NCBI GenBank assembly: GCA_963575745.1
Contig: CAUYUJ010019348.1
Location: 547,728 to 611,727 of the forward strand
Direction: 5' to 3'
DNA length: 64,000 nt
Source: Prorocentrum cordatum
Lineage: Eukaryota; Sar; Dinophyceae; Prorocentrales; Prorocentraceae
Positions 9,428-19,844 of this stretch are shown here, piece by piece (position 1 is the first letter of the stretch; each line of letters starts with the position of its first letter). The position numbers and the translations under genes are program-made. The notes beneath the pieces were generated by a model, which worked only from the letters and a program-made list of their open reading frames with translations, was not told where the DNA came from and ran no database searches.

Positions 9428-10737
9428 TCATTCTTCGCATACAGCGTTGCATTTGCAAAGGCGCTTAACAATTTCCCCAAATTCTTTCACGCGCTCCTTA
9501 TCGCAATCAGCCCGCGTCAATTGCATGCCACATTTCTTATCTCTCGGATACTCATCTGGGAAATCTGGGGGCAACTTCCTGATGTTGGTCAGGTAAAACC
9601 TCCGATGGGCGAGCTTCCCCACAATCAATGTCGCTTGAATTTTTGATGCCGGTCTCCCTCCCAAGGAATCGTAATCCTCTTCGCTGTTCGGGTCGATAGT
9701 GTACGGCTTCTTGCCCTTCGTGAGCTCGATTTGAGACCGTGCGTCTTGAGGAAGCAAATCCCAGCCAGCCTTGGCCAAGTCATCGATGGAGGCATCCTCG
9801 TCCTCCTCCTCCGCAACCTCGTCCTCTGGCTCCCCCTGGTCATCCTCAGCGTCCTCTTCCTCAGGGTCCTCGTCGTCCGCGGCGGCTCCCGCCGCTGCTG
9901 GCCTCTTCCGTGGTGGCGATTTCGCGGCTGCGGCTGGGCGTTTCATTCCTGCCGCCATTGGTTTCCCTTTTGGTTTGGCAACCTTGGGTAAGCTCAAACT
10001 TTTCCCATCCTCCGAAACGCAAGAGTTGGGCACCTCCGTTTGCATCTCCACATCTCTGCCCTGGAAAATGAAGTACGACGTCGCAAACCCAGCCTCGCCC
10101 CGCGAGAAACGATATGCAGCGATTCGGTCTCCATTACTGGTGAGGGAATATGCCATCATCAACTTATTTGTATTATCTGGTTCGATGTATTTGAAATTTA
10201 TCTCGGCTGGTTCCTCATCGCCATCATTGATATCTGGATCGCCCTGGCCGTAGGCGGCGCGAAAAGCTGGTAAAGGGTGAGGCTTGGCTGGCCTCTGGAG
10301 GTCATCCTGCGGCTGGCAATCCTGCGTACTACTGTATATCGCCATGAGCCAAGCTGGGTGAGACTTCGAGGGTTTGGATCTGGACGTCTCGTTGAGATCC
10401 TTGTAATGTTTAGCTGTTTCTCGAATGTGTCCTAACATCACGCGTGCTTTGAAACTCATCAATCTTGTGCTGAACCGCCAATTGAACGACTTCGTCTGCT
10501 CTCTCGGCATACACCGACTCGAGGGCTGAATGAACATCACCCTGGCGCAAGAATCCGCCACGTGGACCAACTTCAATACAGCGTTTCAAGCAGTCTTTGA
10601 ACCGAGAGAGCCCATTCACATCGATGCCTGTTTTGAAATCCGTCCCAGAGTACGTTGGAAAGCCGCCCTTTTTGTCAAAACAAGTGGCAATCAACTCAGC
10701 TGCATCATCTCTTTGGAATTGTCTCGTACGTGTAGAC
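9428..10737 (-). CDS. Acidic/basic nuclear-type protein, unknown, one frameshift
   Basis: Two minus-strand frames appear to be parts of one ~430-residue protein. The first (10737 to about 10460) reads MSTRTRQFQRDDAAELIATC..GGFPTYSGTDFKTGID..VQLAVQHKID. The second (from about 10480 to 9428) continues with RLMSFKARVMLGHIRETAKHYKDL. It then has a basic Ala/Lys/Pro patch (MAAGMKRPAAAAKSPPRKRPAAAGAAA), a run of Asp/Glu (EDPEEEDAEDDQGEPED) and a conserved-looking tail rich in Lys and Cys. The mixed basic and acidic low-complexity block suggests a nuclear protein, but no domain is recognised. The frame switch near 10.46-10.50 kb may be a mutation, an intron or an error. A degenerate leader-like string (CCGTTTTGCTC on the minus strand, 10774-10784) lies just upstream. 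Confidence 0.6.
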
Positions 10738-10979
10738 ATGTTGCGCGCGCGTTGCAAACGAAAGGCCTGAGTCGAGCAAAACGGGTTGCGAGACGGCGCA
10801 ACGACCGTCAGGCGCGATGGCGAGGGGCCCAGGAGCGCACAGGCAGATACCCTAAACAGCAATGGCCACGATAACCATAAACACACGCGAACACTACACA
10901 CGCACACGCACGCACACGCAACTACTACTACTCGAAGTACCCTTATACAGACAAGCTGCTCATACTTATTCAGGGATGC

Positions 10980-11007
10980 GGGGAGGGGGGGGGTGGGGTG
11001 GGGGGGT

Positions 11008-11086
<79 letters not shown>

Positions 11087-11110
11087 GCGCAACCATCGAG
11101 GAGGGGGGGT

Positions 11111-11173
<63 letters not shown>

Positions 11174-11181
11174 GGGGGGGT

Positions 11182-11259
<78 letters not shown>

Positions 11260-11300
11260 GAGGGGGGGGGGGGGGGGGGGGGGGGAGGGGGGGGGGCAGA
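10980..11300. repeat. ~300-bp nearly pure G tract
   Basis: More than 280 of about 310 bases are G, with one short island at 11086-11113 (TGCGCAACCATCGAGGA) and isolated T or A. It lies about 250 bases upstream of the acidic-protein gene. Poly-Gly/poly-Pro frames across it are artefacts of composition. Length and purity may be affected by sequencing. Confidence 0.95.
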
Positions 11301-11439
11301 CCTTGGGGGGGGGTGAGTCTCTATCAAGCCCAGTATGGGCACGGTGACCCCCCCCATGAAGCCGCAAGAGCGTTCGAGAAGCCCCGAGACGCTCCCGGAA
11401 CGAAACGTAACGGCCATCCCCTTCCTTTCCTCTTTCTCC

Positions 11440-11600
11440 CCCCGCCCCCTCCTCCTCCCCCCCTCCTCATCCTCCTTCTGTTTGCCTCCTCCTCCTCCTC
11501 CTTCCCCTCGGCCCCTTTCCTCCTCCTCCCTTTTCCTTATCCTCCTCCTCTTCCTCCTCCTCCCTCCTCCTCCACCTCATCCTCCTCGGCCACCTCCACA
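11440..11600. repeat. CCT/TCC-rich tract
   Basis: Low-complexity pyrimidine sequence with (CCT)n blocks; no gene is seen between 10738 and 12645. Confidence 0.85.
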
Positions 11601-11820
11601 TTTCTCGCAATCGGCTTCTTCCTGCTACGTGGCGGCCAGCTCAAGGGCTGAGCCGAGGTGGCCCAGGGCGCATCGAAGCGATCGAAGCACCACGGGTGCC
11701 ACCAAGCTAACGAGGAGGAGGAGGAGGTTGACGAGGAGGGGGGGGATGATGAGGAGGAGGAGGACAGACTGACGGACGAAGCAGCGGCCCGTGTCTTCCA
11801 CTTTTGCCTCAGTGAGGAGG

Positions 11821-11879
11821 GCGAACAACCAGTTCCTCAATTTGGCAGTTCACTGCCAAATTGAGGAACGGGTTTTCGC
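11821..11879. repeat. 59-nt near-perfect palindrome
   Basis: The centre 11832-11869 has perfect 18-bp arms (GTTCCTCAATTTGGCAGT / ACTGCCAAATTGAGGAAC) around TC. Outside a single A/G mismatch, AACC pairs with GGTT, and GCGAA with TTCGC past a bulged C. No such order is expected by chance. A cruciform, an RNA hairpin or the core of a small inverted-repeat transposon are all possible. Confidence 0.9.
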
Positions 11880-11944
11880 GCCATCGGTGCGAAGGCTGAT
11901 GATAAATCGTCTCTGTGCTGCGCTGAAATGGGTGCGAGGACCTC

Positions 11945-12069
11945 GTCATCGGCCCCGTCCTCCTGCTCCTCCTCCTCCATCTCCTCCTCCTCCTCCTCCT
12001 CCTCCTCCTCCCTCCCCCCCTCTCTCCCTCCCTCCTCCCCCTCCTCTTCCTCCTCCTCTTCCCTCCTCC

Positions 12070-12106
<37 letters not shown>

Positions 12107-12407
12107 CTGCGGACCCTTTGCGAAAACAATGCCTCCGCCTCTGTTGGCTGGGCAAACGGTTTTTTTTTTTTTTTTTTTTTGGTTTTTTTTCTCTTTTTTT
12201 TTTTCCTTTCTTCTTCTTCTTCTTATTCACTTCTTCTTTCCCTCTCCTCTTTCTCCTTTCTTTCTCCTCTCCTCTTTCTCTCATCTCTCGCTCGCTCTCC
12301 TCTCCTCTCTCTCTCTCCTCGTCCCCTCTCTCTCTCGCTCTTCCTCCTCCTCTCCGCTCTCTCCCTGAAGAAGTCCCTCTCTGCAGCCCCTCCTCTCGCT
12401 CCCCGCT

Positions 12408-12441
<34 letters not shown>

Positions 12442-12490
12442 TCAGTCTCCTCCTCTCTCTCTCTCTCTCTCTCTCTCCCTCTCTCTCTAG
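11945..12490. repeat. Composite microsatellite: (TCC)n, (CTG)n, poly-T, (CT)n
   Basis: Successive simple repeats: TCC runs to about 12065, ten CTG units at 12072-12105, T runs at 12160-12205, then CT-rich sequence to 12488. A long open frame crosses this from 11791, but it is compositional; the retroelement ORF1 is taken from the first ATG after the repeats. Confidence 0.9.
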
Positions 12491-12645
12491 TCTCGGCTCG
12501 AGAGCGCCCTGCACTCAGACCGCAGCCGCGACGCGAAGCGCCCCGCCTCGGAGCCAGTCTCCCAGGCCTCGCGAGACCGGAGGGGTCCCAGCAGGACCCT
12601 ACTGATTCGCGTCACCTCTTCCCTCCCACCAGAGCGCCCGCCGCA

Positions 12646-15212
12646 ATGGCCCCCGCCAAGCCGGAGCGCCGTCGCTCTTCCAAGCAGCCGCCGAGCTCAC
12701 GTCCTGCAGCTGAAGGATCCCTCCTCCAACGCAAACATGACTGCATTGCAGCCTTCAAGCAAGCGGGGTCTGACCGCCCCACAGCCGCATACAACGGGCT
12801 CGCCGAGCTGAACGCGGACGAGCTGCAGGCCACGTACGACATGCACAAGACCAACGCCAAGAAGCTCGGCAGTGCCTTGATTCGCATGTGTGCCGCCAAC
12901 CAGATCAGCTACACGCTGGATCACCACCAGCGCAGCAAGCCTAAGCGCAATGGTGGTGACACTTCCTATCCACCAGCTGCGTCCGCACGTCTTCAGGCTG
13001 CGGACGCCAAATTTATTGCCTTGGACCCGGCCTTCTGGAAGGTCCCAGTCCTGGCCGAACCCACATCACTCGACGACGGCAAGACGTACAAGCCCAGCAT
13101 CAGCCTCCACAACTACGAGAGTGGCGAGCGGCTGCTGCAGCACCATCTCGAGCAGGGTAAGCGTACCACGGGTCAGCTCGCGATCGCTGTCATGGGCCCA
13201 AAAAACGACAACTACGTTGGCACCGAGCTCGCCGTCCCCGTGCTGAAGCGCCACCCCAAGGCGCCCAATGTGGTTCACACGCACGTCCCCGTGACCGTGT
13301 ACCAGCTGGGCACCAAGGAAGTCGCCTGCACGGAAAAAGTATCCGTCGCCACCATTGATCCTGCCGACCACGTATGCTGGATTCGGGTGACCATACATGA
13401 AACCGAAGCCATCGCCGCAGTCCCCTCCATGCATCAGGCCTTCGAGGATCAGTTTTCGGGAGGCGCCCCCGTGAACGGTGGTCCACGCGCCAAGGGTCCT
13501 TTCCGAGGGGATTCCGCTCCACAGGACAAGGCGCGCCAAAACCAAACGCACAGGGAGTCTAAGAAAGACGCTCGCCGCCAGGAGCTCGACAGTCAGCTGC
13601 AGGACACCTTCAAGGCCCTTTTCCACGGCAACTTTAAAGCCGTCACTATCCTCGAACCCTGCAAAAGTCTAGGCAGGTACGGATCTGGCGTCGGAAAAAG
13701 GTCCCTGGCTGCCACTTTCTGCGTCAGTCTTCAAGCAGTTGACAAGGTCTTGGCGGGTTCGGGGCAACTCGGCGCCACCTACGACCTCAGCAACGTAGGT
13801 GCGGACGAGCCCACGGCAGACAAGTCCCAGACCGTGTGGTTCCCCGAGGACCAGCCCATCACGATGGCAGAGGCGTTCCAGAAGTCGGTGGACTTCAAAG
13901 CCCTAGGAGTCGTCAGGCACGGCAAGACAGGCTTATTGGGGATCCGTGTTGCACGTGGGTCAGACGCCGCCAAGGCCGCTGCCGTCAGCATCCGTGGCTG
14001 CGAAGCCACTCTCGCCAAGACGCGATACCGCATCACGGGCATCGCGGCACGCCATGCCACGCTGACTCAGCTTGCCAAGACTCTCACGGGCCCGTCCGTC
14101 AAATGGACTGTGAGGTCTACCACACCGCCTGGGACCCAGCCACTTCGGCGCAGTTCGCCTTAGTGCGCGCTCATCGTCCCCCACCCACATATACGGTACA
14201 GGTCGCAGGGTGCCCCATCCCGTGGAGCATCACCGAGGCCCCGTTGGCTGAGGTCGTGCCGAAGAGGGACAACGTCACCATTGTCACCCCTACCACTATC
14301 ACAGAGCCTGTGACGCCGCCCGCCCGTGGTGGCGGCTTCAGCCCCGCCACGGGCACACTCCTAACCAAAGCGGCTCAGAGCCCCTACCTCCACGACCTCA
14401 TGACTGCCACGCCCAAAGGCAAGGGCGTCGCACCGCTCCCGATCCCTAAGGAGGAGCCTTTAGCCAAGCGCCACCGATCCTCCAGCGGGAAACGCGACGC
14501 CACGCCGCACGCAAGATCACACGGCGCTCCAGGCCGCAGCTCCTCTGCCCCCCCGCACGGCACGGATGGAGCTGCCGAGCAGACGGCCGTCCAAGGACCA
14601 GGTGGGGACGGGCATGACCCGCAACCTGGCACGGGGGCGGCCGAAGGTGGGGGCCACACGGAAGGGCACGCTGACGCAGCCGCCGAGGTACCAGGCGACG
14701 TAGAGATCCTCTCATCAGAGGATGAATTCAGCGTGGCATCGCGCGAACCGAACACCCTCGGCGAACGCTTCGCTACGGCCCCTAAACTGTCAGATGCCGC
14801 TACGACCCGCATCCAACACATGGAACAACAGCACGAGCTGCTTGCCAACACGGTGGACAACATGCAGGTCCAGCTTGCGGGCGTTCTCTCATCCCAGGCC
14901 ACACTCCCGGAGCACGTTACAGGCTTGGAACGAGGGCTTGCCACCGTCGTCACTCAGCAACAGACGGCAACTACCGAAGCTGCTGCACTGCGCGGCGACA
15001 TCCAGGCCCTCCTCGGGCACCTCACAGGAGGTACCATCCACCTGCCCCAGGTGGCCACCCTCGATACCAAAAAGGAGGAAGCTGCACCAGTTGCCGATCC
15101 CGTGGCTGTCTGCGGGTGTATCGACCAGCCAGGCCAGGTCACCCCAGGGACGGGGCCCCCAGGGGCTGACAAAGGCAAAGACAAAGGGCGGGCCACACAG
15201 GAACCCTATTGA
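12646..15212 (+). CDS. Retroelement ORF1 (copy A), one 1-base deletion
   Basis: The frame starts MAPAKPERRRSSKQPPSSRP after the CT-rich leader and reads 855 residues once a single missing base near 14107 is allowed for. Copy B has AAATGGGACTG where copy A has AAATGGACTG. A basic N-terminus suggests nucleic-acid binding. The middle (about 60-480) looks globular without a family I recognise; two stretches (around 400-440 and 450-540) have an alternating hydrophobic pattern that could be RRM-like, a guess. A disordered Ser/Pro/Gly stretch follows, then a coiled coil near 710-800 (IQHMEQQHELLANTVDNMQVQL). ORF1 proteins of LINEs typically bind the element RNA and multimerise. Two hairpins of the TTCA family lie inside it. 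Confidence 0.7.
12979..13007 (+). repeat. TTCA hairpin H1
   Basis: Perfect outer arms GCGTCCGCA / TGCGGACGC, unpaired C, inner arms GTC/GGC (one G-U), loop TTCA. Inside ORF1, translated as ARLQAAD. Confidence 0.9.
14322..14354 (+). repeat. TTCA hairpin H2 (also 18785-18817 in copy B)
   Basis: Outer arms GCCCGTGGTGG / CCGCCACGGGC (11 pairs, one G-U), unpaired C, inner arms GGC/GCC, loop TTCA. Read as RGGGFSPATG in ORF1. Confidence 0.9.
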
Positions 15213-15383
15213 AGGTGCCTCAGAGGGCCCGCCTCAGCCCTCCGAGGAAGCGCCTTCAGAGGCATCCTTTCTCACTTCTCGCCGTACCTCCTCCTTGCTA
15301 TATCATGTCATTTTTGGCAGCAGCACGAGCAAGCTACCTGGTGTAGGGACACCTGTCATCTTGCTGTGGGTGTGTTTGTTGCA

Positions 15384-17263
15384 ATGTACATGAGCATGCA
15401 GGGGTACCTAAAGAAGCGTGCTGACATGCAGCTTTTGGCTCATCGCTCGCGCCGCCTGCCAGGCCTCGCCATCATGTGGCGCTTTGCTTTCAGCCCGGCC
15501 CTCCCCTCGCTCGCTGGAGCACACCCGTCTTCAGGCGGTGCGCCCCATCATGGAGGTGGGTTTCTTCTGCAGCACGTCGAACGTGCGTCCCTTTTCTACC
15601 TCTACGATGACAGCATCTACAAGTACGATCACTGCACCATCTTGGACCCGATCGTCAACGGCTCCGCTGCCGCGAGTCCGTGCAGTATTGGCCAGGCACA
15701 CAGTGGCGGCTTCAGCCCCGCTGCTGTGCCCCGCTATTGCCCTACGGGTCCACCACTCCCATGCGAGATAGGGGCGAACCCGAGGAAGACCCTGCTTTCT
15801 GGCACCTGATGATGATCCGCGCCCGGCTCATACCGTGTGCTGCGGCGTGGGCACCAGGTGAGGATAACCAGGACATGTTCTGGGCATGGCTCGAGGACTG
15901 CGTCCCGTACATCCTGGCGACGCTCCAACTGCCACAGTACGATCACCTCTTCCTTGAGGCGTCCGAGGACACCACCGACGCCCTGCGTCATCGCACCGCG
16001 GTCGACATGTGCGAGGACATCTGGCACAGAGCGGGCCCCGACAGGCAGCGCATCAACCGCAACCTCACTCGGATCCAGAGCAGCCGCGAGTACGCCACCC
16101 GCAATTTCGGCCTCCTTCTGGAGTACCAGGGCGCTCGTGCCACGCTCGTTGGCCCTGAGGCTTTCATGGCACCTTTGCCGCCATACCTCTCACGGGCCCA
16201 TGCTCTGCTGCCAAGAGGTCTCCCTCCACCCGACCAGGACGCCATGGCGTACCTCGCTGATGTTATCCTGCACCAACCGCCAGACATGCTGCCGATCGTC
16301 GAGGCGGAGCTGGCTGCGGCGCCGACGGACGGCACCGATCAGGCCGCAGAAGATCCCGTATCATGGCTGCTCCAGCACACCGCGGCCAGCGATATCGGCA
16401 ATACATCCATGGACTCGTTCCACGCGTCGGAGGATAGCCAGGACGACATCGATATCCAGGATCGAGACGGCACGATACCATCAGGCGACTCGGCTCAGCG
16501 TGACCGCGACAGTGAGCCTCACTCTGGGCTCGCCCCGTGGCAACGCAGTGCGCCCCACACCTCAGATCAGGCCGACCCTTCTGCGCGGCCTAACGACGCT
16601 GAAGGCGTCACTGCCGCTGATGTGACTAGCCATCCCACTGCTTCGCCAGCTCATGCCAGGCCGTGCAGTGGCGGCTTCAGCCCCGCTGCACCCCTGGCTA
16701 GACCTGGACATCCCCAGACCGCAGGAGGTGACAACGTGACTGACTCCAACCCCAGTGCCATCGACCACTGGCAGGCCGACATCGACAACGACCCCATCGA
16801 TGATGAACACCCAGATGCCAGCGGTCCCCACGATCCCCAGCACAGCTCAGCGGCATCACGACATTGTGGCTGCCTCATCTGCCTCCTGGTGGCCACGTAC
16901 GCCATCGCGATAGCAATGCCGTACAAGGACCATATCGATGGATACTTGCCGACCCCGAGCCGAGACCCCAGCTACCGACAACGACGACGACGCCAAGCGA
17001 CCGCACCAGGCCCATCGGTGTCCACTATATTCCGACGCAAAACGACATACTATGTCACGTCCACATTGAGGGCCACTCTCAAATGGACCAGCGACAAACT
17101 CAGAGATGGTGTCTCGGGCGGAGCCCCTGCAGTCGGGAGCGGCTTCGGGGGCGTCCTTAAATGGGCCAGCGGCAAGCTAGGGGCCATAGCCACGGGTGGA
17201 GTTGTGTGTGTCTTCTACTCGTCGGTGCCAAACTCCTTGCCCAGGGAGCTGTCGGACACGTAG
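15384..17263 (+). CDS. Retroelement ORF2 (copy A), one 1-base deletion
   Basis: Starting at the ATG MYMSMQGYL, the frame gives about 626 residues if one missing C near 15750 is allowed for; copy B is intact there. Residues 40-110 include FLLQHVERASLFYLYDDSIYKYD. A region near 130-330 looks globular and helical (DPAFWHLMMIRARLIPCAAAW). A disordered acidic stretch follows. The C-terminal ~130 residues have a hydrophobic segment CLICLLVATYAIAIAM, which could span a membrane, then a basic stretch RQRRRRQA and VFYSSVPNS. I recognise no family. The last 103 bases overlap ORF3 in another frame. Three TTCA hairpins lie inside it. Confidence 0.6.
15519..15543 (+). repeat. TTCA hairpin H3 (also 19980-20004 in copy B)
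   Basis: Outer pairing CACC / GGTG, extended past one A/C mismatch by GC/GC; unpaired C, inner arms GTC/GGC (one G-U), loop TTCA. Confidence 0.75.
15696..15729 (+). repeat. TTCA hairpin H4 (also 20157-20190 in copy B)
   Basis: Outer arms GCACACAGTGG / CCGCTGCTGTGC with one bulged C and one G-U; unpaired C, inner arms GGC/GCC, loop TTCA. Read as SGGFSPAAV in ORF2. Confidence 0.85.
16663..16691 (+). repeat. TTCA hairpin H5 (also 21125-21153 in copy B)
   Basis: Outer arms GTGCAGTGG / CCGCTGCAC (9 pairs, one G-U), unpaired C, inner arms GGC/GCC, loop TTCA. Read as CSGGFSPAAP in ORF2. Confidence 0.9.
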
Positions 17264-18352
17264 GCGCCCGCATATGTGCGCGGGCCCTGGACTCATCCAC
17301 TGCCCACTGGTGCTTCCGCTGTTGCCAACCGAGCAGGAAGCCGAAGGACGAGGCCACACACAAAATGCCGTGCACGCTCGCCGACGAACACGACGACCAG
17401 CAGGTGCACGCACTCCGACATCCGCTGCTACAGGAACACTACGCCGCAGCTGTTGCCGCAGCAGTCGCCGACGTCACCACCGCCACCACCGCCGCCATCG
17501 CTGAAGTCACTGCCGCCGTATCGCGAACCTCGTCTATCACACCAAGATCGACCGGCCCGACGCCACGAGACGGCTCCAAGAACGGCACGACATTCGGTAA
17601 CCTACCGACCAACGAGGATGCCACAGCACACGGTAGCGACACCGAGCCAAGGGAAACGAGAGAACGCACCCATGGCAGCCCGTGGTCCATCTTCCGACAT
17701 GCTGACGCTCGTGGTTCCTCCCCCGACGCGGACACCCAACCACCACGACGGCGAGCACGCTATGCATCACTTGACAGGCCCCAGGCGCCTTCAGGCCCTG
17801 GTACGCCTTACACTGCCCTCAAGCCACCGACACGCAACCCACGCAACACCATCCAGCGTGACCCAGCGGTCCCCGAGCCGCCGAAGAGCATACTTAACGC
17901 ACTGTACCAAAACGGCTTCGCGCTAGGGAACAGTGGCGTGTCCACTGAGGACATCAAAGACGCTCTACGACTCCACGACCACCCTCGATTCACTCACGAC
18001 CCAACACTCCAAGTGCTGGGGCCGTGGACGGACATCATGCAGAGGCCACCGAACCGCCTCACTTGGGTGCTGGAAGACTCGGGCGGCAACTCGGGCGAGA
18101 CAATTTTCCCATACCTTACGTGGGACCTCCGTCAACCCACCACCGACGCGCCCACTGTTTTCTGGCATGGGACCCGCGGCGACCTTGCGGCCCGTCTTGC
18201 TGCCTGTGGAGGGCACCTCTTGCCAGGCCCCCGCCGTGAAACGAAGGGTCGAACTGGCACCAACGTTGGCCGCACGCACGTGAGCGTGCACCCTTCGCTG
18301 GCCGCGTGGTACGCGATACCGCCCCACCCGCCCAACAGTCTCGAAGACGACA
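17161..18352 (+). CDS. Retroelement ORF3 (copy A), cut off by assembly gap
   Basis: Same start (MGQRQARGHSHGW) and 397 residues nearly identical to ORF3 of copy B, then interrupted by the gap. At the codon matching Tyr373 of copy B this copy has CAC (His) at 18277-18279, so a suspected catalytic-type Tyr differs between copies. The 5' 103 bases overlap the end of ORF2. Confidence 0.75.
17781..17801 (+). repeat. TTCA hairpin H14 (also 22242-22262 in copy B)
   Basis: Outer arms CCAGG / CCTGG, unpaired C, inner arms GCC/GGC (swapped relative to most members), loop TTCA. Read as QAPSGPG in ORF3. Confidence 0.85.
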
Positions 18353-18452
18353 NNNNNNNNNNNNNNNNNNNNNNNNNNNNNNNNNNNNNNNNNNNNNNNN
18401 NNNNNNNNNNNNNNNNNNNNNNNNNNNNNNNNNNNNNNNNNNNNNNNNNNNN
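18353..18452. other. Assembly gap (100 N)
   Basis: Exactly 100 N, the usual placeholder for a gap of unknown size. Reading frames crossing it have no meaning. Confidence 0.99.
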
Positions 18453-19673
18453 TCCGTGGCTGCGAAGCCACCCTCGCCAAGACGCGATACCGCATCACTG
18501 GCATTGCGGCACGCCACGCCACGCTGACCCAGCTCGCTAAGACTCTCACGGGCCCGTCCGTCAAATGGGACTGCGAGGTCTACCACACCGCCTGGGACCC
18601 AGCCACTTCGGCTCAGTTTGCCTTAGTGCGCGCTCATCGTCCCCCACCCACATATACGGTACAGGTCGCAGGGTGCCCCATCCCGTGGAGCATCACCGAG
18701 GCCCCGTTGGCTGAGGTGGTGCCGAAGAGGGACAACGTCACCATTGTCACCCCTACCACTATCACAGAGCCTGTGACGCCGCCAGCCCGTGGTGGCGGCT
18801 TCAGCCCCGCCACGGGCACACTCCTCACCAAAGCGGCCCAGAGCCCTTACCTCCACGACCTCATGACTGCCACGCCCAAAGGCAAGGGCGTCGCACCGCT
18901 CCTGATCCACAAGGAGGAGCCTTTAGCCAAGCGCCACCGATCCTCCAGTGGGAAACGCGACGCCACGCCGCACGCAAGATCACACGGCGCCCCAGGCCGC
19001 AGCTCCTCTGCTCCCCCGCACGGCACGGATGGAGCTGCCGAGCAGACGGCCGTCCAAGGACCAGGTGGGGACGGGCATGGCCCGCAACCTGGCACGGGGG
19101 CGGCCGAAGGTGGGGGCCACACGGAAGGGCACGCTGACGCAGCCGCCAAGGTACCAGGCGACGTCGAGATCCTCTCATCAGAGGATGAATTCAGCGTGGC
19201 ATCGCGCGAACCGAACACCCTCGGCGAACGCTTCGCTACGGCCCCTAAACTGTCAGATGCTGCTACGACCCGCATCCAACACATGGAACAACAGCACGAG
19301 CTGCTTGCCAACACGGTGGACAACATGCAGGTCCAGCTTGCGGGCGTTCTCTCATCCCAGGCCACACTCACGGAGCACGTTGCAGGCTTGGAACGAGGGC
19401 TTGCCACCGTCGTCACTCAGCAACAGACGGCAACTACCGAAGCTGCTGCACTGCGCGGCGACATCCAGGCCCTCCTCGGGCACCTCACGGGGGGTACCAT
19501 CCACCTGCCCCAGGTGGCCATCCTCGATACCAAAGGAGGAAGCTGCACCAGTTGCCGATCCCGTGGCTGTCTGCGGGTGGATCGACCAGCCAGGCCAGGT
19601 CACCCCAGGGACGGGGCCCCCAGGGGCTGACAAAGGCAAAGACAAAGGGCGGGCCACACAGGAACCCTATTGA
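18453..19673 (+). CDS. Retroelement ORF1 C-terminal part (copy B), frameshifted
   Basis: The copy begins inside ORF1 at the end of the gap and reads through the position where copy A lost a base (VKWDCEVYHTAWDPATSAQFALV). It then has a 2-base deletion in an A run near 19537 (three A instead of five), which puts the last ~45 codons out of frame; the expected end KDKGRATQEPY lies at 19673. Together the two copies show one intact ORF1. Confidence 0.75.
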
Positions 19674-19844
19674 AGGTGCCTCAGAGGGCCCGCCTCAGCC
19701 CTCCGAGGAAGCGCCTTCAGAGGCATCCCTTCTCACTTCTCGTCGTACCTCCTCCGTGCTATATCATGTCATTTTTGGCAGCAGCACGAGCAAGCTACCT
19801 GGTGTAGGGACACCTGTCATCTTGCTGTGGGTGTGTTTGTTGCA

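Larger units (their letters stand above)
13991..18352 (+). repeat. 4.36-kb duplicated block, copy A
   Basis: This block is nearly identical to 18453-22813, with an offset of 4461-4463 that changes at single-base indels. It covers the last third of ORF1, all of ORF2 and the first half of ORF3. It ends exactly at the run of N. Confidence 0.95.

Noticed and set aside
10786-11417. Long poly-Gly / poly-Pro open frames across the G tract
   Set aside because: They arise only because a G run has no stop codons in any frame.
11791-12645. Upstream extension of retroelement ORF1 to 11791
   Set aside because: The extension is made of microsatellite-encoded Ser/Pro/Leu/Phe runs; the ATG at 12646 begins normal protein sequence.
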